DNA from: Dehalococcoidia bacterium
Lineage (GTDB): Bacteria; Chloroflexota; Dehalococcoidia; Lucifugimonadales; Australimonadaceae
Length of the DNA stretch: 44,802 bases
NCBI GenBank assembly: GCA_022449765.1
Contig: JAKUPZ010000014.1
Span: 1-44,802, forward strand
Direction of reading: 5' to 3'
A program made the translations under genes and the position numbers. The notes beneath the pieces were generated by a model. That model was given only the letters and a program-made list of their open reading frames with translations, did no database searches and was not told where the DNA came from. The stretch's first letter is position 1, and the number at the start of each line of letters is the position of its first letter. Positions 33,548 to 40,840 of this stretch are shown one piece after another.

Positions 33548-34283
33548 TATCTCTTTCTTCTTGCTGAGGCTCCAGATAGGGTAGGCCTTTTAGTTTTAAT
33601 TTCAGTGCCTGCAGATATATAGCGGCTACTGTTCTCCATGGGATAATCGGATGTGTGAACAATGATGCAGCCAAGTTACGGTCATTCAATGGAAAGGCTT
33701 TGAGTTCAAGTGAAGCTTGAAAAAGTAAGCCATTTGAATCATATTCATCAAAATTTAGCTTTATGAATTTCTCTTCATCTACGATTGAGAATTCATACCA
33801 GCAATCCATTGAGAGAAACGGAGAAACATAAAATTTTTTATCAAATCGAGCTCTTTCTGTTCCATCTGAAACGATGGAATGAAGATCATATAAATGACGC
33901 TGACCAATCCGATTATGAACTTCAGCAACCACCGTAGTATCCCGTATGTCCTCATCTAACCCTATATAGAATGAGACTGGATTAAAAACGTAACCATAAG
34001 CGCTAGGTTGTGTAATCAAACGTAAATTATTGGGAGTTTTTCCTTTGCTGCGCATATGCCAATACATTGATTTAGTTAACCCCATATTGTCATGTGAGAA
34101 GTGGTCTTTATCATTCACCGCGTACGCATTAAATTTATTTCGACTTAATAAGCGTAACTGATATTGCAGGGTATCTAATTCATCGCAATCGAGATCTAGA
34201 TATAGGACTTTTTTTCGAAATTCGTTGACAACAGGTCGGTGTCGTTTGTGCCAAAGTACCCCTTTCAATAATTTAGACTTCAA
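33528..34283 (-). CDS. DUF1365 family protein
   Basis: A 251-residue DUF1365 protein. It starts with KGVLWHKRHRPVVNEFRKKV and has the family segments LLSRNKFNAYAVNDKDHF, LITQPSAYGYVFNPVSFY and VVAEVHNRIGQRHLYDL. The biochemical function is not established; the gene often lies beside the FAD amine-oxidase-like gene and is part of the LitR/ChrR-controlled photolyase clusters of proteobacteria, where lipid modification has been suggested. It overlaps the FAD gene by 11 bases and the SDR gene by 20, so translation is strongly coupled. Confidence 0.87.
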   Translation of the reverse strand: MKSKLLKGVLWHKRHRPVVNEFRKKVLYLDLDCDELDTLQYQLRLLSRNKFNAYAVNDKDHFSHDNMGLTKSMYWHMRSKGKTPNNLRLITQPSAYGYVFNPVSFYIGLDEDIRDTTVVAEVHNRIGQRHLYDLHSIVSDGTERARFDKKFYVSPFLSMDCWYEFSIVDEEKFIKLNFDEYDSNGLLFQASLELKAFPLNDRNLAASLFTHPIIPWRTVAAIYLQALKLKLKGLPYLEPQQEERDNDHVAR

Positions 34284-35541
34284 TGGACTTGCTCCAATTA
34301 ATTAAAGAGTTAGCCGCAAATAAGCCTGACTGAAACCCATCCTCGTGAAAACCATGGCCTAAATACGCGCCTGCAAAAAAAGTCGGACTATGGGAAGCAT
34401 TAAGCGCTTGAATAATAGATTGGGACTTTAGGCTATTTTTTGAGTACATTGGATGAGACTGCTTAAACTCAGATAATACAGCATCATCATTAATCTGATC
34501 GCCCATATTCAAAGACACAAAATAATTTCTTGCCGAATCTAGTCTCTGCAATCTGTTCAAATGGTACGTCACTTGAGAAGTTTCTGGTCTAGAGGCACAC
34601 TCATCAGTTCTATAATTCCAAGAGCACCAGGCTCTGGGTCTTTTGGGCATCACCGAATCATCAGTATGCAAATATACATTGCTCTCACTATATTTAATTC
34701 CGCCCAAAGCTTTAAATTCAAGTTCAGATGGATCAGAAAGCAAGGAAAGGCTCTGGTCCGAATGAGTTGCCAAAATCACTGCATCAAATTGTAGTGGAGC
34801 ACGTTTCTTAAAACTTAGCGTCACTTTAGACGCATCACGGTTTATGCCTGTAACTGTTGTATTTAAATGTACTCCATATGGAAGGCGAGACACTAATGAA
34901 TCGACATAATTTTGCGATCCGCCTTTTATTGTTTGCCATACTCGTCGTTCAGTGAAACTGAGCATGCAATGGTTATCCATAAACCCAAAAAGATACTTTG
35001 CAGGAAAAGAACCTACTTTAGCCGCTGGAGTAGTCCAGACAGACGCAACCAACGGAATCACCAAGTGGCGAACCAGCTCATCGCTATATCCCCCTTTGAG
35101 CAGAAATTGGTCCAAACTAATTTCATCATCGCCATCTAAAAGCAAGGATCGAGCGTCCGTATAAAACTTACGCATCTGAAACGGAATAGTAATCCATGAG
35201 GGTCTGAATATTGCTGAAGGCTGCGCTAACATGCTCTGTAGTCCTCTGTTCCCGTATTCAAAGTCACATTTTGAACAAGTTACCCCAAAGGACATATCAC
35301 TGTCTTGTTGCTCTACTTCAAGTTCCTCAATAAGCCCAGTAAAACCAGGATAGTTGGTATTGTTGTAAACCATAAAGCCAGTATCTAAGTGCAACTGAGA
35401 GTTGGGTTCCTCAACAGAGAACGTTCGGGCATGGCCACCTGCTTGATCTTCTGACTCATATACATGCACATCATGCAGGGCTCGAAGATAGTAGGCAGCA
35501 GTTAATCCACTAATTCCAGATCCTACGACTGCAACTCTCAT
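34273..35541 (-). CDS. FAD-dependent amine-oxidase-like oxidoreductase
   Basis: A 422-residue flavoprotein with the Rossmann dinucleotide loop VVGSGISGLTAAYYL (5-19), the E-x-GGHARTF segment that contacts FAD, LDTGFMVYNNTNYP, and a C-terminal FAGAYLGHGFHEDGFQSG motif closing the FAD site. It belongs to the group next to DUF1365 (formerly annotated as dehydrogenase or cyclopropane-fatty-acid related), also resembling phytoene-desaturase-like enzymes. The substrate may be a fatty acid or carotenoid-like lipid; that is inference. Its ATG overlaps the stop of the SRPBCC gene by one base (TAATG). Confidence 0.87.
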   Translation of the reverse strand: MRVAVVGSGISGLTAAYYLRALHDVHVYESEDQAGGHARTFSVEEPNSQLHLDTGFMVYNNTNYPGFTGLIEELEVEQQDSDMSFGVTCSKCDFEYGNRGLQSMLAQPSAIFRPSWITIPFQMRKFYTDARSLLLDGDDEISLDQFLLKGGYSDELVRHLVIPLVASVWTTPAAKVGSFPAKYLFGFMDNHCMLSFTERRVWQTIKGGSQNYVDSLVSRLPYGVHLNTTVTGINRDASKVTLSFKKRAPLQFDAVILATHSDQSLSLLSDPSELEFKALGGIKYSESNVYLHTDDSVMPKRPRAWCSWNYRTDECASRPETSQVTYHLNRLQRLDSARNYFVSLNMGDQINDDAVLSEFKQSHPMYSKNSLKSQSIIQALNASHSPTFFAGAYLGHGFHEDGFQSGLFAANSLINWSKSIEV

Positions 35542-35993
35542 TAATCGAAAATACCCTTCATTGTTTCAGCGCGATAGTTAAAGATTTTTTGCAAATCGCG
35601 TCTGACATAAAAAAAGTTCAAGATTGGAGCCAGAGGTCCGCCAGGAACCTTATACCAGATTTTATCTGTAACTAATGTACCAGCGCCATTTTCTTCGAAT
35701 TTATGCTCATGTCTCCAATATTTATAAGGCCCTTTAGTTTGTTCGTCTGTAAAACCAAAAGGGGGATTCCAATCCATGATAGTACTTGTCCATTTCACAG
35801 GAATTCCACGAAGCTTAAGCCTATAACTAATTCTTGTGCCTTCCTCCATTTTGATAGGAGGTGAAGTAACAATAGAGAATTTTAGAAACTCTGGTGTTAT
35901 CCGCTCTAAATTGTATGGCTCAGCAAAAAAATCGAATACATCTTGAAGCGGTGATTTGAATTCCTGTGTGCGCTCTAACATAAAATAAGTCAT
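35541..35993 (-). CDS. SRPBCC-family ligand-binding protein
   Basis: A 150-residue SRPBCC protein. FKSPLQDVFDFFAEPYNLERITPEF (about 12-36) is the typical N-terminal helix-strand entry, and WRHEHKFEENGAGTLVTDKIWYKVP the central sheet. This subtype is often found with NAD-dependent epimerases and photolyases. A hydrophobic cavity is expected, no catalytic residue is known. It is the fourth gene of the operon, 13 bases after the 52-residue membrane peptide. Confidence 0.82.
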   Translation of the reverse strand: MTYFMLERTQEFKSPLQDVFDFFAEPYNLERITPEFLKFSIVTSPPIKMEEGTRISYRLKLRGIPVKWTSTIMDWNPPFGFTDEQTKGPYKYWRHEHKFEENGAGTLVTDKIWYKVPGGPLAPILNFFYVRRDLQKIFNYRAETMKGIFD

Positions 35994-36006
35994 CTGCCAC
36001 CATATC

Positions 36007-36165
36007 TCAATCTCGTATTTTGACAGGGACGCGCTCTAATTGAGCGCGTTCCTCATCATGTTGCTGAATTTGCTTCATAGTAATTATTCCACCAATCATA
36101 GACATCGTGAAAACTACAAGCCCAATGCTGAAAATTGTTAACTGGAGTGTGATGTCACCAATCAT
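36007..36165 (-). CDS. Small single-span membrane protein (52 aa)
   Basis: A 52-residue peptide with one membrane helix (about 7-30, hydrophobic, Gly/Met rich) and a charged C-terminal tail (QQHDEERAQLERVPVKIRD). AAGGAG lies 6 bases before the ATG at 36165, so this is the start; the longer reading to 36327 covers the neighbour gene in another frame. The start overlaps the end of the 61-residue gene by 4 bases (ATGA). Family unknown; it resembles the short subunits of membrane oxidase complexes in size only. Confidence 0.72.
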   Translation of the reverse strand: MIGDITLQLTIFSIGLVVFTMSMIGGIITMKQIQQHDEERAQLERVPVKIRD

Positions 36166-36347
36166 TTCGTTCTCCTTCGAACAAGTGTTCCAAATGCGAG
36201 TATTGAAGGGACCCATGTAGCAACAAATAGCCCTGTCATCTGATCGACAAAGAACCAAATTGCAACTGAAAGCAAAAACGAGGCGAACGCTGCAAGCAGC
36301 CATAGGGTCAACGGCCAATCCAACCATTTACTAGAGTCTGTATCCAT
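36162..36347 (-). CDS. Small two-span membrane protein (61 aa)
   Basis: A 61-residue protein with two hydrophobic segments (about 11-33 and 37-54), a short polar N-terminus and a basic end (LVRRRTK), suggesting the C-terminus is inside. AAGGAG stands 6 bases before the ATG. It lies 11 bases after the zinc-ribbon gene and overlaps the next small gene by ATGA. Not recognised as a family; its presence as a coupled pair with the 52-residue peptide suggests that they act together. Confidence 0.7.
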   Translation of the reverse strand: MDTDSSKWLDWPLTLWLLAAFASFLLSVAIWFFVDQMTGLFVATWVPSILAFGTLVRRRTK

Positions 36348-36358
36348 TGTTTACTCCT

Positions 36359-36550
36359 TCACGCAGCCTTCTTAGTTTTTTGTGCACTGCGAGTTGTTTT
36401 CCTACGCGACGATCTACGACGTCGCTTTTCTACTTGATGCCCACATTGAATACATTCTTTGTATTCCCCCCAGATATCAGAAACGTCCGTCTGATCGCCG
36501 GAGCATCGGGGGCAGGATCGAAGATAAAACTGTGCTTTTGTGTTGTGCAT
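36359..36550 (-). CDS. Zinc-ribbon protein with basic C-terminal tail (63 aa)
   Basis: A 63-residue protein with one zinc ribbon, SCPRC ... CIQCGHQ (CxxC at about residues 12-15 and 34-37), followed by a tail almost made of Arg and Lys (VEKRRRRSSRRKTTRS), good for nucleic acid binding. The start is the ATG at 36550, 8 bases after AGGA; the earlier frame to 36607 runs into the promoter. It is the first gene of the 11-gene operon, next to the promoter controlled by the B12 regulator, so it may be an auxiliary regulator. Function not known. Confidence 0.7.
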   Translation of the reverse strand: MHNTKAQFYLRSCPRCSGDQTDVSDIWGEYKECIQCGHQVEKRRRRSSRRKTTRSAQKTKKAA

Positions 36551-36578
36551 ATTCAACATCCTGTAATGTAATGTTAGT

Positions 36579-36622
36579 AATATCTTACATACTTGCAGAT
36601 TTGTCAACTATATGCAGATAAT
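36579..36622. promoter_or_regulatory. Overlapping divergent promoters with two TGCAGAT repeats (putative regulator operator)
   Basis: Minus strand: a perfect -35 TTGACA (36607-36602) with GATATT at a 17-base distance as -10. Plus strand: GATAAT (36617-36622) as -10 with TTGCAG (36593-36598) as weak -35. TGCAGAT occurs at 36594-36600 and again at 36613-36619, 19 bases apart and on either side of the minus-strand -35. A protein bound here would block or steer both promoters, so this is the likely operator of the adjacent regulator. Confidence 0.55.
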
Positions 36623-36649
36623 TAGTAAATAAATTGGTAAAAGGTCGAC

Positions 36650-37525
36650 ATGAACCAAGATTACAGTCCGCTCCACGCAGCTTGCCAAAGCTATCTTGAT
36701 GCCATCCTGGCAGGAGACAAGAATCTCGCTCATCAGGTTATTTTGGGGGAGCTTCAGTCTGGGACGATGCCTATGGATGCGTATTTGCATATTCTTGTTC
36801 CTGCGCAGCGTAGGATCGGCGAATTGTGGCTAAATGGTGATTTGAGTATTGCCAACGAGCATATGGCAACTGAAATTACTACTCTGGAAATGGAATTACT
36901 CCGTGGAATTGCAAATAGGAAACCTAGTATTAATCGAAAAGTATTGGTTGCCACTGCCCCAGGTGAACGCCATTCCCTCGGTGCTCGAATAGTTTCTGAT
37001 TTTTTGTACATTAATGGATGGGATGTAGATTTTTTGGGAACAGATATACCAGCTGACGAACTTGGTATATTTGCAAAAGAGCGAAAACCCGATGTAATCG
37101 CGCTTTCCATTGTACTTTCAGAAAATATAAACGGTGCCAAGGAAGCCATTACAATGGTCAAACAGTATGCTCCAGCAATCCCAATTATGATTGGTGGGCC
37201 AGGAGTTAATGGGGAAGATCAAGCAAAGGAGCTTGGTGCAGATGGCTTTGCAGCAGATGCATCTGCCGCAGTTCGCACTGCAAGGGATCTTGCAGGAATA
37301 GGCCAAACCGAAAGCCTTGAGCAAGCTTTAGCCGAGCTCGGAAGCCGCATTCAGGCTGCTAGGCGTGCAGTTAATTGGAACCAACAAAACTTGGCAGAAT
37401 CAGCAGGTATGGATCGGACATATATAAGCGCTTTAGAAAACGGCAAACAAAATTTGACAATTAGCGCGCTACTAAAAATTGCTAACGCTCTTGATGTACC
37501 TGCAAGTAGCTTAATTCCGGATTAA
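36650..37525 (+). CDS. Cobalamin-binding photosensor-like regulator with C-terminal XRE helix-turn-helix
   Basis: A 291-residue regulator. Residues 5-90 are a B12-binding-2 helical bundle with W60-x9-E70-H71, the motif placed over the upper face of adenosylcobalamin in CarH/LitR photoreceptors. Residues 96-215 are the Rossmann B12 domain with E106-R-H108-S-L-G111 (lower-axial histidine), ALSIVLS (151-157) and IGGPGVNG (181-188). Residues 228-290 are an XRE/Cro helix-turn-helix (WNQQNLAESAGMDRTYISAL). In CarH/LitR a MerR-type DNA-binding domain comes first; here order and DNA-binding family differ. It is divergent from the photolyase operon, so light- and B12-dependent control of it is inferred. 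Confidence 0.88.
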   Translation: MNQDYSPLHAACQSYLDAILAGDKNLAHQVILGELQSGTMPMDAYLHILVPAQRRIGELWLNGDLSIANEHMATEITTLEMELLRGIANRKPSINRKVLVATAPGERHSLGARIVSDFLYINGWDVDFLGTDIPADELGIFAKERKPDVIALSIVLSENINGAKEAITMVKQYAPAIPIMIGGPGVNGEDQAKELGADGFAADASAAVRTARDLAGIGQTESLEQALAELGSRIQAARRAVNWNQQNLAESAGMDRTYISALENGKQNLTISALLKIANALDVPASSLIPD

Positions 37526-37585
37526 AATGCTTTGGATTTTTATGATTGATCGCTATCATTACGATTGAGATTTGCAGGAGGCTCT

Positions 37586-38332
37586 ATGGCACTAAAAGCG
37601 CAGAAAGCAAATATTAGCGATGAAGAATGGCAAGCGCGAGTAGATTTGGCTGCAGCGTACCGGCTCACAGACTATTTCGGCATGACGGATTTAGTTTATA
37701 ACCATATTACTTCAAGAGTACCTGGCACCCACGATCAATTCCTTATCAATGAATTCGGGCTTGGTTACGATGAAATAACCGCATCAAATTTAGTGAAAAT
37801 TGATATTGATGGGAATATTCTCGAAGAAGGAGAACATCGAATCAACATACCTGGTTACGTCATTCATTCTGCTGTTCACGCCGCAAGGCATGATGTGGTG
37901 ACAGTGATGCATACTCACACCATATACGGCATGGCAGTATCTGCACTTGAGGATGGGTTTATTCCCTTACAACAGGACACCTATCAGTTTTATAACCGTG
38001 TGGCTTATCACGAGTTTGAAGGCCTCGCCTTTGACACTGATGAAAGGGAAAGGCTTGTGACAGACCTTGGTGACAAGGATGCCATGATTCTCAAGAATCA
38101 CGGCCTCTTGACGGTTGGTAGATCAGTTGCAGAAGCTTGGACTTCAATGTGGCAATTAGAACGAGCTTGCCAGGTTCAAGTTCTTGCCCAATCTACGGGA
38201 CGTGAAATACATCAGGCTCCCGAAGAGGCGATGGAAAAAACTGCGAGTATTTTCGACAAAAGAAATGGTGGCATCGAATGGCCATGGCTATTACGAAAAA
38301 TTGACGCAAAGGATCCGTCCTACAAGAATTAA
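37586..38332 (+). CDS. Class II aldolase/adducin-family protein
   Basis: A 248-residue zinc aldolase-fold protein. Zinc ligands are H109 and H111 in VMHTHTIYG and the histidine of LKNHGLLTVG; LINEFGLGYDEITASNL (53-69) is the usual substrate-side segment. Family members split fuculose-, rhamnulose- or ribulose-phosphates, or decarboxylate hydroxy acids, while some act on unphosphorylated substrates; this one cannot be assigned. The start is the ATG at 37586, with AGGAGG 4 bases before it; the reading from 37565 is not needed. It follows the B12 regulator by 60 bases on the same strand. Confidence 0.87.
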   Translation: MALKAQKANISDEEWQARVDLAAAYRLTDYFGMTDLVYNHITSRVPGTHDQFLINEFGLGYDEITASNLVKIDIDGNILEEGEHRINIPGYVIHSAVHAARHDVVTVMHTHTIYGMAVSALEDGFIPLQQDTYQFYNRVAYHEFEGLAFDTDERERLVTDLGDKDAMILKNHGLLTVGRSVAEAWTSMWQLERACQVQVLAQSTGREIHQAPEEAMEKTASIFDKRNGGIEWPWLLRKIDAKDPSYKN

Positions 38333-38389
38333 TTCTATCCTCAATGCAATTGGAAATAATATCGGGATTCAGCAAATAATTACGAATCG

Positions 38390-38683
38390 TCAGTTCAATA
38401 ACGCTTCATGTTTTTTCCGGCGAGCAAATCGCTTAATTCTTCGAACTATGGCTAGTAACACAATACTTAGACCTGTTGAACCGGCAATTGCACCCGCCTT
38501 GGCTATTGATCCAGTATTTTCCACGTATGGTATACCCGCGGTAATAATGTAAATTATTGCGGTAATAGCAAAGAAGGTTATAAGCCATTGCAATAAGTAC
38601 GCTAGTTGAGCTAATCCAGTGTATATCCTATACATGGGCAAATCGTACCAAAAGTTCCTAGTAAAAACTAATCCTTCTTTCAA
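38390..38683 (-). CDS. Small membrane protein, function unknown
   Basis: A 97-residue protein with two or three membrane helices (about 24-50 and 58-82) and a very basic C-terminus (RRIKRFARRKKHEALLN), suggesting that end faces the cytosol. No family is recognised. Its ATG overlaps the stop of the pyridoxamine-oxidase-like gene by 4 bases, so the two are coupled. Convergent with the aldolase gene after 57 bases. Confidence 0.65.
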   Translation of the reverse strand: MKEGLVFTRNFWYDLPMYRIYTGLAQLAYLLQWLITFFAITAIIYIITAGIPYVENTGSIAKAGAIAGSTGLSIVLLAIVRRIKRFARRKKHEALLN

Positions 38684-39192
38684 GTCTTTTTCCCTTTGTA
38701 AAGTCTCCCTCTATTTCCAATCGTTCTTTCTGCATCGAAAGACATTACAGGAACTCCATACCCACAACTTGTGCTTGTACTTTCAATATCGATAACAACC
38801 AATTGCCTCTCAGGTAATGCAATATTCTCAGCTACTTTATGATGAAGTAGCTCTGACAAATTCTCATCGTTCAAATCCCTTATAGAGGCACGTCCATATA
38901 ACCGGACTACTGCAGCATTTTGTTGATCAAATGCGCAAACCATTATGGTGATAGGCCCACCTTTTAGTGAATGTCGAACCGTTTCATTTCCACTTCCAAC
39001 ATAATCAAGATAGGCAACCTGATTTGGATTTAATATTTGCAAGGGGACACCCCCTTTAGGGGAAAGATTAACCGGGCCTGCACCTAAATTGCTAAATCCT
39101 AAGCTTGGGTCTGCAGTGGCAACAAAGAAAAGCTTAGAGTCCTGGATCAACTTATCTTGTTCAGGTGTGATGTAATCGTAAAAATCAGCCAT
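38680..39192 (-). CDS. Pyridoxamine 5'-phosphate oxidase-family (flavin-binding split-barrel) protein
   Basis: A 170-residue split-barrel protein with the family's FFVATADPSLGFSNLGAG (22-39) and an SPKGG segment, as in PNPOx-like proteins that bind FMN or F420. It lacks the full pyridoxal-phosphate-site residues of PdxH, so it is not a clear PdxH. Likely a flavin- or F420-dependent reductase of unknown substrate. GGAGG stands before the ATG at 39192. It is the first gene of a two-gene unit with the small membrane protein. Confidence 0.83.
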   Translation of the reverse strand: MADFYDYITPEQDKLIQDSKLFFVATADPSLGFSNLGAGPVNLSPKGGVPLQILNPNQVAYLDYVGSGNETVRHSLKGGPITIMVCAFDQQNAAVVRLYGRASIRDLNDENLSELLHHKVAENIALPERQLVVIDIESTSTSCGYGVPVMSFDAERTIGNRGRLYKGKKT

Positions 39193-39258
39193 AGTTCCTC
39201 CCTGAAACTAAAAGATTATTGATTCCATAAATTTAGTGATATTTCAAGGGAACTTGAT

Positions 39259-39453
39259 TCACTTTTTATTATTTATCGCATCTACAATCTTTTGATTTCT
39301 TTTTTCCGCTTTAGAGTTGTTTACGACAATAAATGCGTGGATTACACCAGGAACATAAAAACATAGCGTTAATATTGTATTAAATACGAAAGACCAGAAA
39401 CCGCCTGATATTAGGGCCGCTAGCGGTGGTAGAAAAATACATAAAATAAACAT
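39259..39453 (-). CDS. YqaE/Pmp3-family small membrane protein
   Basis: A 64-residue protein with two membrane helices. FLPPLAALISGGFWSFVFNTILTLC and YVPGVIHAFIVV are the PMP3/YqaE (PF01679) signature, with the PP near the N-terminus and the P-G-x-I-H-A segment. Such peptides affect membrane potential and salt or cold tolerance in yeast and plants; the bacterial role is not known. AAGGAG precedes the ATG by 6 bases. Two AT-rich palindromes lie upstream (39474-39497 and 39507-39524), probable control sites. Confidence 0.85.
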   Translation of the reverse strand: MFILCIFLPPLAALISGGFWSFVFNTILTLCFYVPGVIHAFIVVNNSKAEKRNQKIVDAINNKK

Positions 39454-39473
39454 CTATACTCCTTAATTTAGTA

Positions 39474-39497
39474 GACGAATTAATCAATTAATTCGTC
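39474..39497. repeat. 24-base palindrome upstream of the Pmp3 gene
   Basis: GACGAATTAAT (39474-39484) is perfectly inverted as ATTAATTCGTC (39487-39497) around CA. It lies 21-44 bases before the Pmp3 ATG and could be an operator or a leader hairpin. Confidence 0.6.
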
Positions 39498-39506
39498 CAG
39501 TGAGTA

Positions 39507-39524
39507 AACAATATCAGTATTGTT
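39507..39524. promoter_or_regulatory. Inverted repeat AACAATA-n4-TATTGTT
   Basis: AACAATA (39507-39513) and TATTGTT (39518-39524) are perfect inverted arms with the spacer TCAG. An operator-like dyad 54-71 bases upstream of the Pmp3 start. No matching regulator is identified. Confidence 0.45.
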
Positions 39525-39787
39525 ATGACTTGTATCCGATTCACCGTCTAGTGTTAGCGTTTAAGGTAATAATTTACTGATCTGCGAGTATATTTTCTGA
39601 CCATATAGTCAATGATACGGTATTGCTGGTAACTGACCAGATCACGAACTCTCGTCCCAAAGATCTTTATTTCATACACACGCCAAGGGTAGTAATTAAG
39701 CTGCAAAGTTAGGTTGCAAATGCCCATTTGAGTCTTTTACCGTTGGTGGTTCTGGGCCATTTGGCTACTATTTACTCGTAAAACGAC
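39525..39787. other. Non-coding stretch between Pmp3 control region and tRNA-Trp
   Basis: Part of a gap of over 300 bases without a protein gene (39454-39787). I find no open frame with coding character, no Shine-Dalgarno plus start, and no strong hairpin in this part. It may hold the 3' processing region of tRNA-Trp and the distal promoter of the Pmp3 gene. Confidence 0.5.
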
Positions 39788-39863
39788 TGGCAGGAGTGGA
39801 AGGATTCGAACCCTCGGCCCTCGGTTTTGGAGACCGATGCTCTGCCAGCTGAGCTACACTCCT
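39788..39863 (-). tRNA. tRNA-Trp (CCA)
   Basis: Complete cloverleaf on the minus strand: acceptor AGGAGTG/CACTCCT, D-arm TAGCTCAGCTGGCAGAGCA, anticodon stem TCGGT/ACCGA with loop CTCCAAA (anticodon CCA), T-arm with GTTCGAATC, discriminator G and encoded CCA (39790-39788). Confidence 0.96.
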
Positions 39864-39992
39864 GCGTATTATCGATCAGCGTCGTTCATATGAAGGTAAT
39901 TATACCAATTATTTAAATAAAATTCTCTTCCATATATAGTAGGCTAGGCCTAGAGAAAATTCCAAAATATATTTTACTTAAAGGTTTAATCC

Positions 39993-40409
39993 ATGTCCCT
40001 TATAACAGAAAAAATGAATGCGACCATCGGAATTTACAGTGAGCCTGAGCAAACAGTAGTTGAACGAGGAGCAATTGAACGATTTGCAGCAGCTATTGGT
40101 GATGGGAATTTTTCTTTCCCTGATATCGCTCCGCCTACCTTTCTTAGGTCAGTAGGAAGGGCAATTCCCGATATTCCCAATCAGGAAAGTGTTCCAAGAG
40201 TGATTGATGGTGGAAGTGAATGGTCCTACGGTACCGTAATTCGCTCGGGGGACGTAATTACTTACAAGTCTAAAATAGAATCAATGACTGAACGAGAAGG
40301 TCGCATGGGACCCATGCTAATCATTATTTACATCACGGACTACATTAATCAAAATAATGAGTTTGTTGCATCACAACGTAATACATTAATTAGGATGCCA
40401 GCAGTATGA
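39993..40409 (+). CDS. MaoC-like dehydratase, N-terminal-type subunit (FAS1-like)
   Basis: A 138-residue single hot-dog protein of the MaoC_dehydrat_N group, with FAAAIGDGNFSFPDIAPPTFLRS (about 28-50), as in the regulatory subunit of (3R)-hydroxyacyl-ACP/CoA dehydratases such as HadA/HadC. It has a structural, non-catalytic role in a heterodimer whose active residues are in the partner. The partner gene follows with a 4-base overlap. A preceding ATG at 39993 is used; AAAGG lies 8-9 bases before it. It may take part in beta-oxidation-like or CoA-ester hydration; the substrate is unknown. Confidence 0.84.
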   Translation: MSLITEKMNATIGIYSEPEQTVVERGAIERFAAAIGDGNFSFPDIAPPTFLRSVGRAIPDIPNQESVPRVIDGGSEWSYGTVIRSGDVITYKSKIESMTEREGRMGPMLIIIYITDYINQNNEFVASQRNTLIRMPAV

Positions 40410-40840
40410 ATAACATACCGTTCTTAGAAGACATTTCGGTCGGTGATGAAATACCGCCTCTGACTAAATCTGCGACAACCCGTCAATTGGTAATGTACGC
40501 AGGAGCATCTGGTGATTTTTATGAAATACACTACGATCAAGAGTTCGCAACAAAGCAAGATCTTCCAGGAGTGATCATTCACGGAGCTCTTAAAAGTGCA
40601 TTCCTTGGACAGTTAATGACCGATTGGGTAGGCGCCGAAGGTAATTTAAAATCTCTTTCTGTCCGCTACCGCGATATGGATGGCCCAGGAGACTTACTCT
40701 CATGCAAAGGTGTTGTTACCTCAATTAACAAAGAAACAGCAACTGTTAGCTGTGACATCTGGATTGAGCGAGATGACGGAAGGAAGACAACTACAGGCGA
40801 GGCGACAGTGATACTGCCGTCAAAGGAATCTAATTCCTAG
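40406..40840 (+). CDS. MaoC-like dehydratase, catalytic-type subunit
   Basis: A 144-residue hot-dog protein. ASGDFYEIHYDQEFATKQDLPGVIIHG (about 34-60) is the hydratase-2 motif with the catalytic aspartate and histidine (D..IHYD and a later HG). With the preceding subunit it makes up a HadAB-like (R)-specific enoyl-CoA/ACP hydratase. The 4-base ATGA overlap couples the two. Its end overlaps the convergent GNAT gene by 11 bases. The pathway is not given by the neighbours. Confidence 0.87.
   Translation: MNNIPFLEDISVGDEIPPLTKSATTRQLVMYAGASGDFYEIHYDQEFATKQDLPGVIIHGALKSAFLGQLMTDWVGAEGNLKSLSVRYRDMDGPGDLLSCKGVVTSINKETATVSCDIWIERDDGRKTTTGEATVILPSKESNS

Noticed and set aside
34561-35164. Several plus-strand frames of 70-77 codons opposite the FAD oxidoreductase
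   Set aside because: Overlapping antisense frames without ribosome-binding sites or family similarity.
36007-36327. A 106-residue reading with a cysteine-rich N-terminus
   Set aside because: Its first 54 residues overlap another small gene in a different frame; the ATG at 36165 has a proper AAGGAG site.
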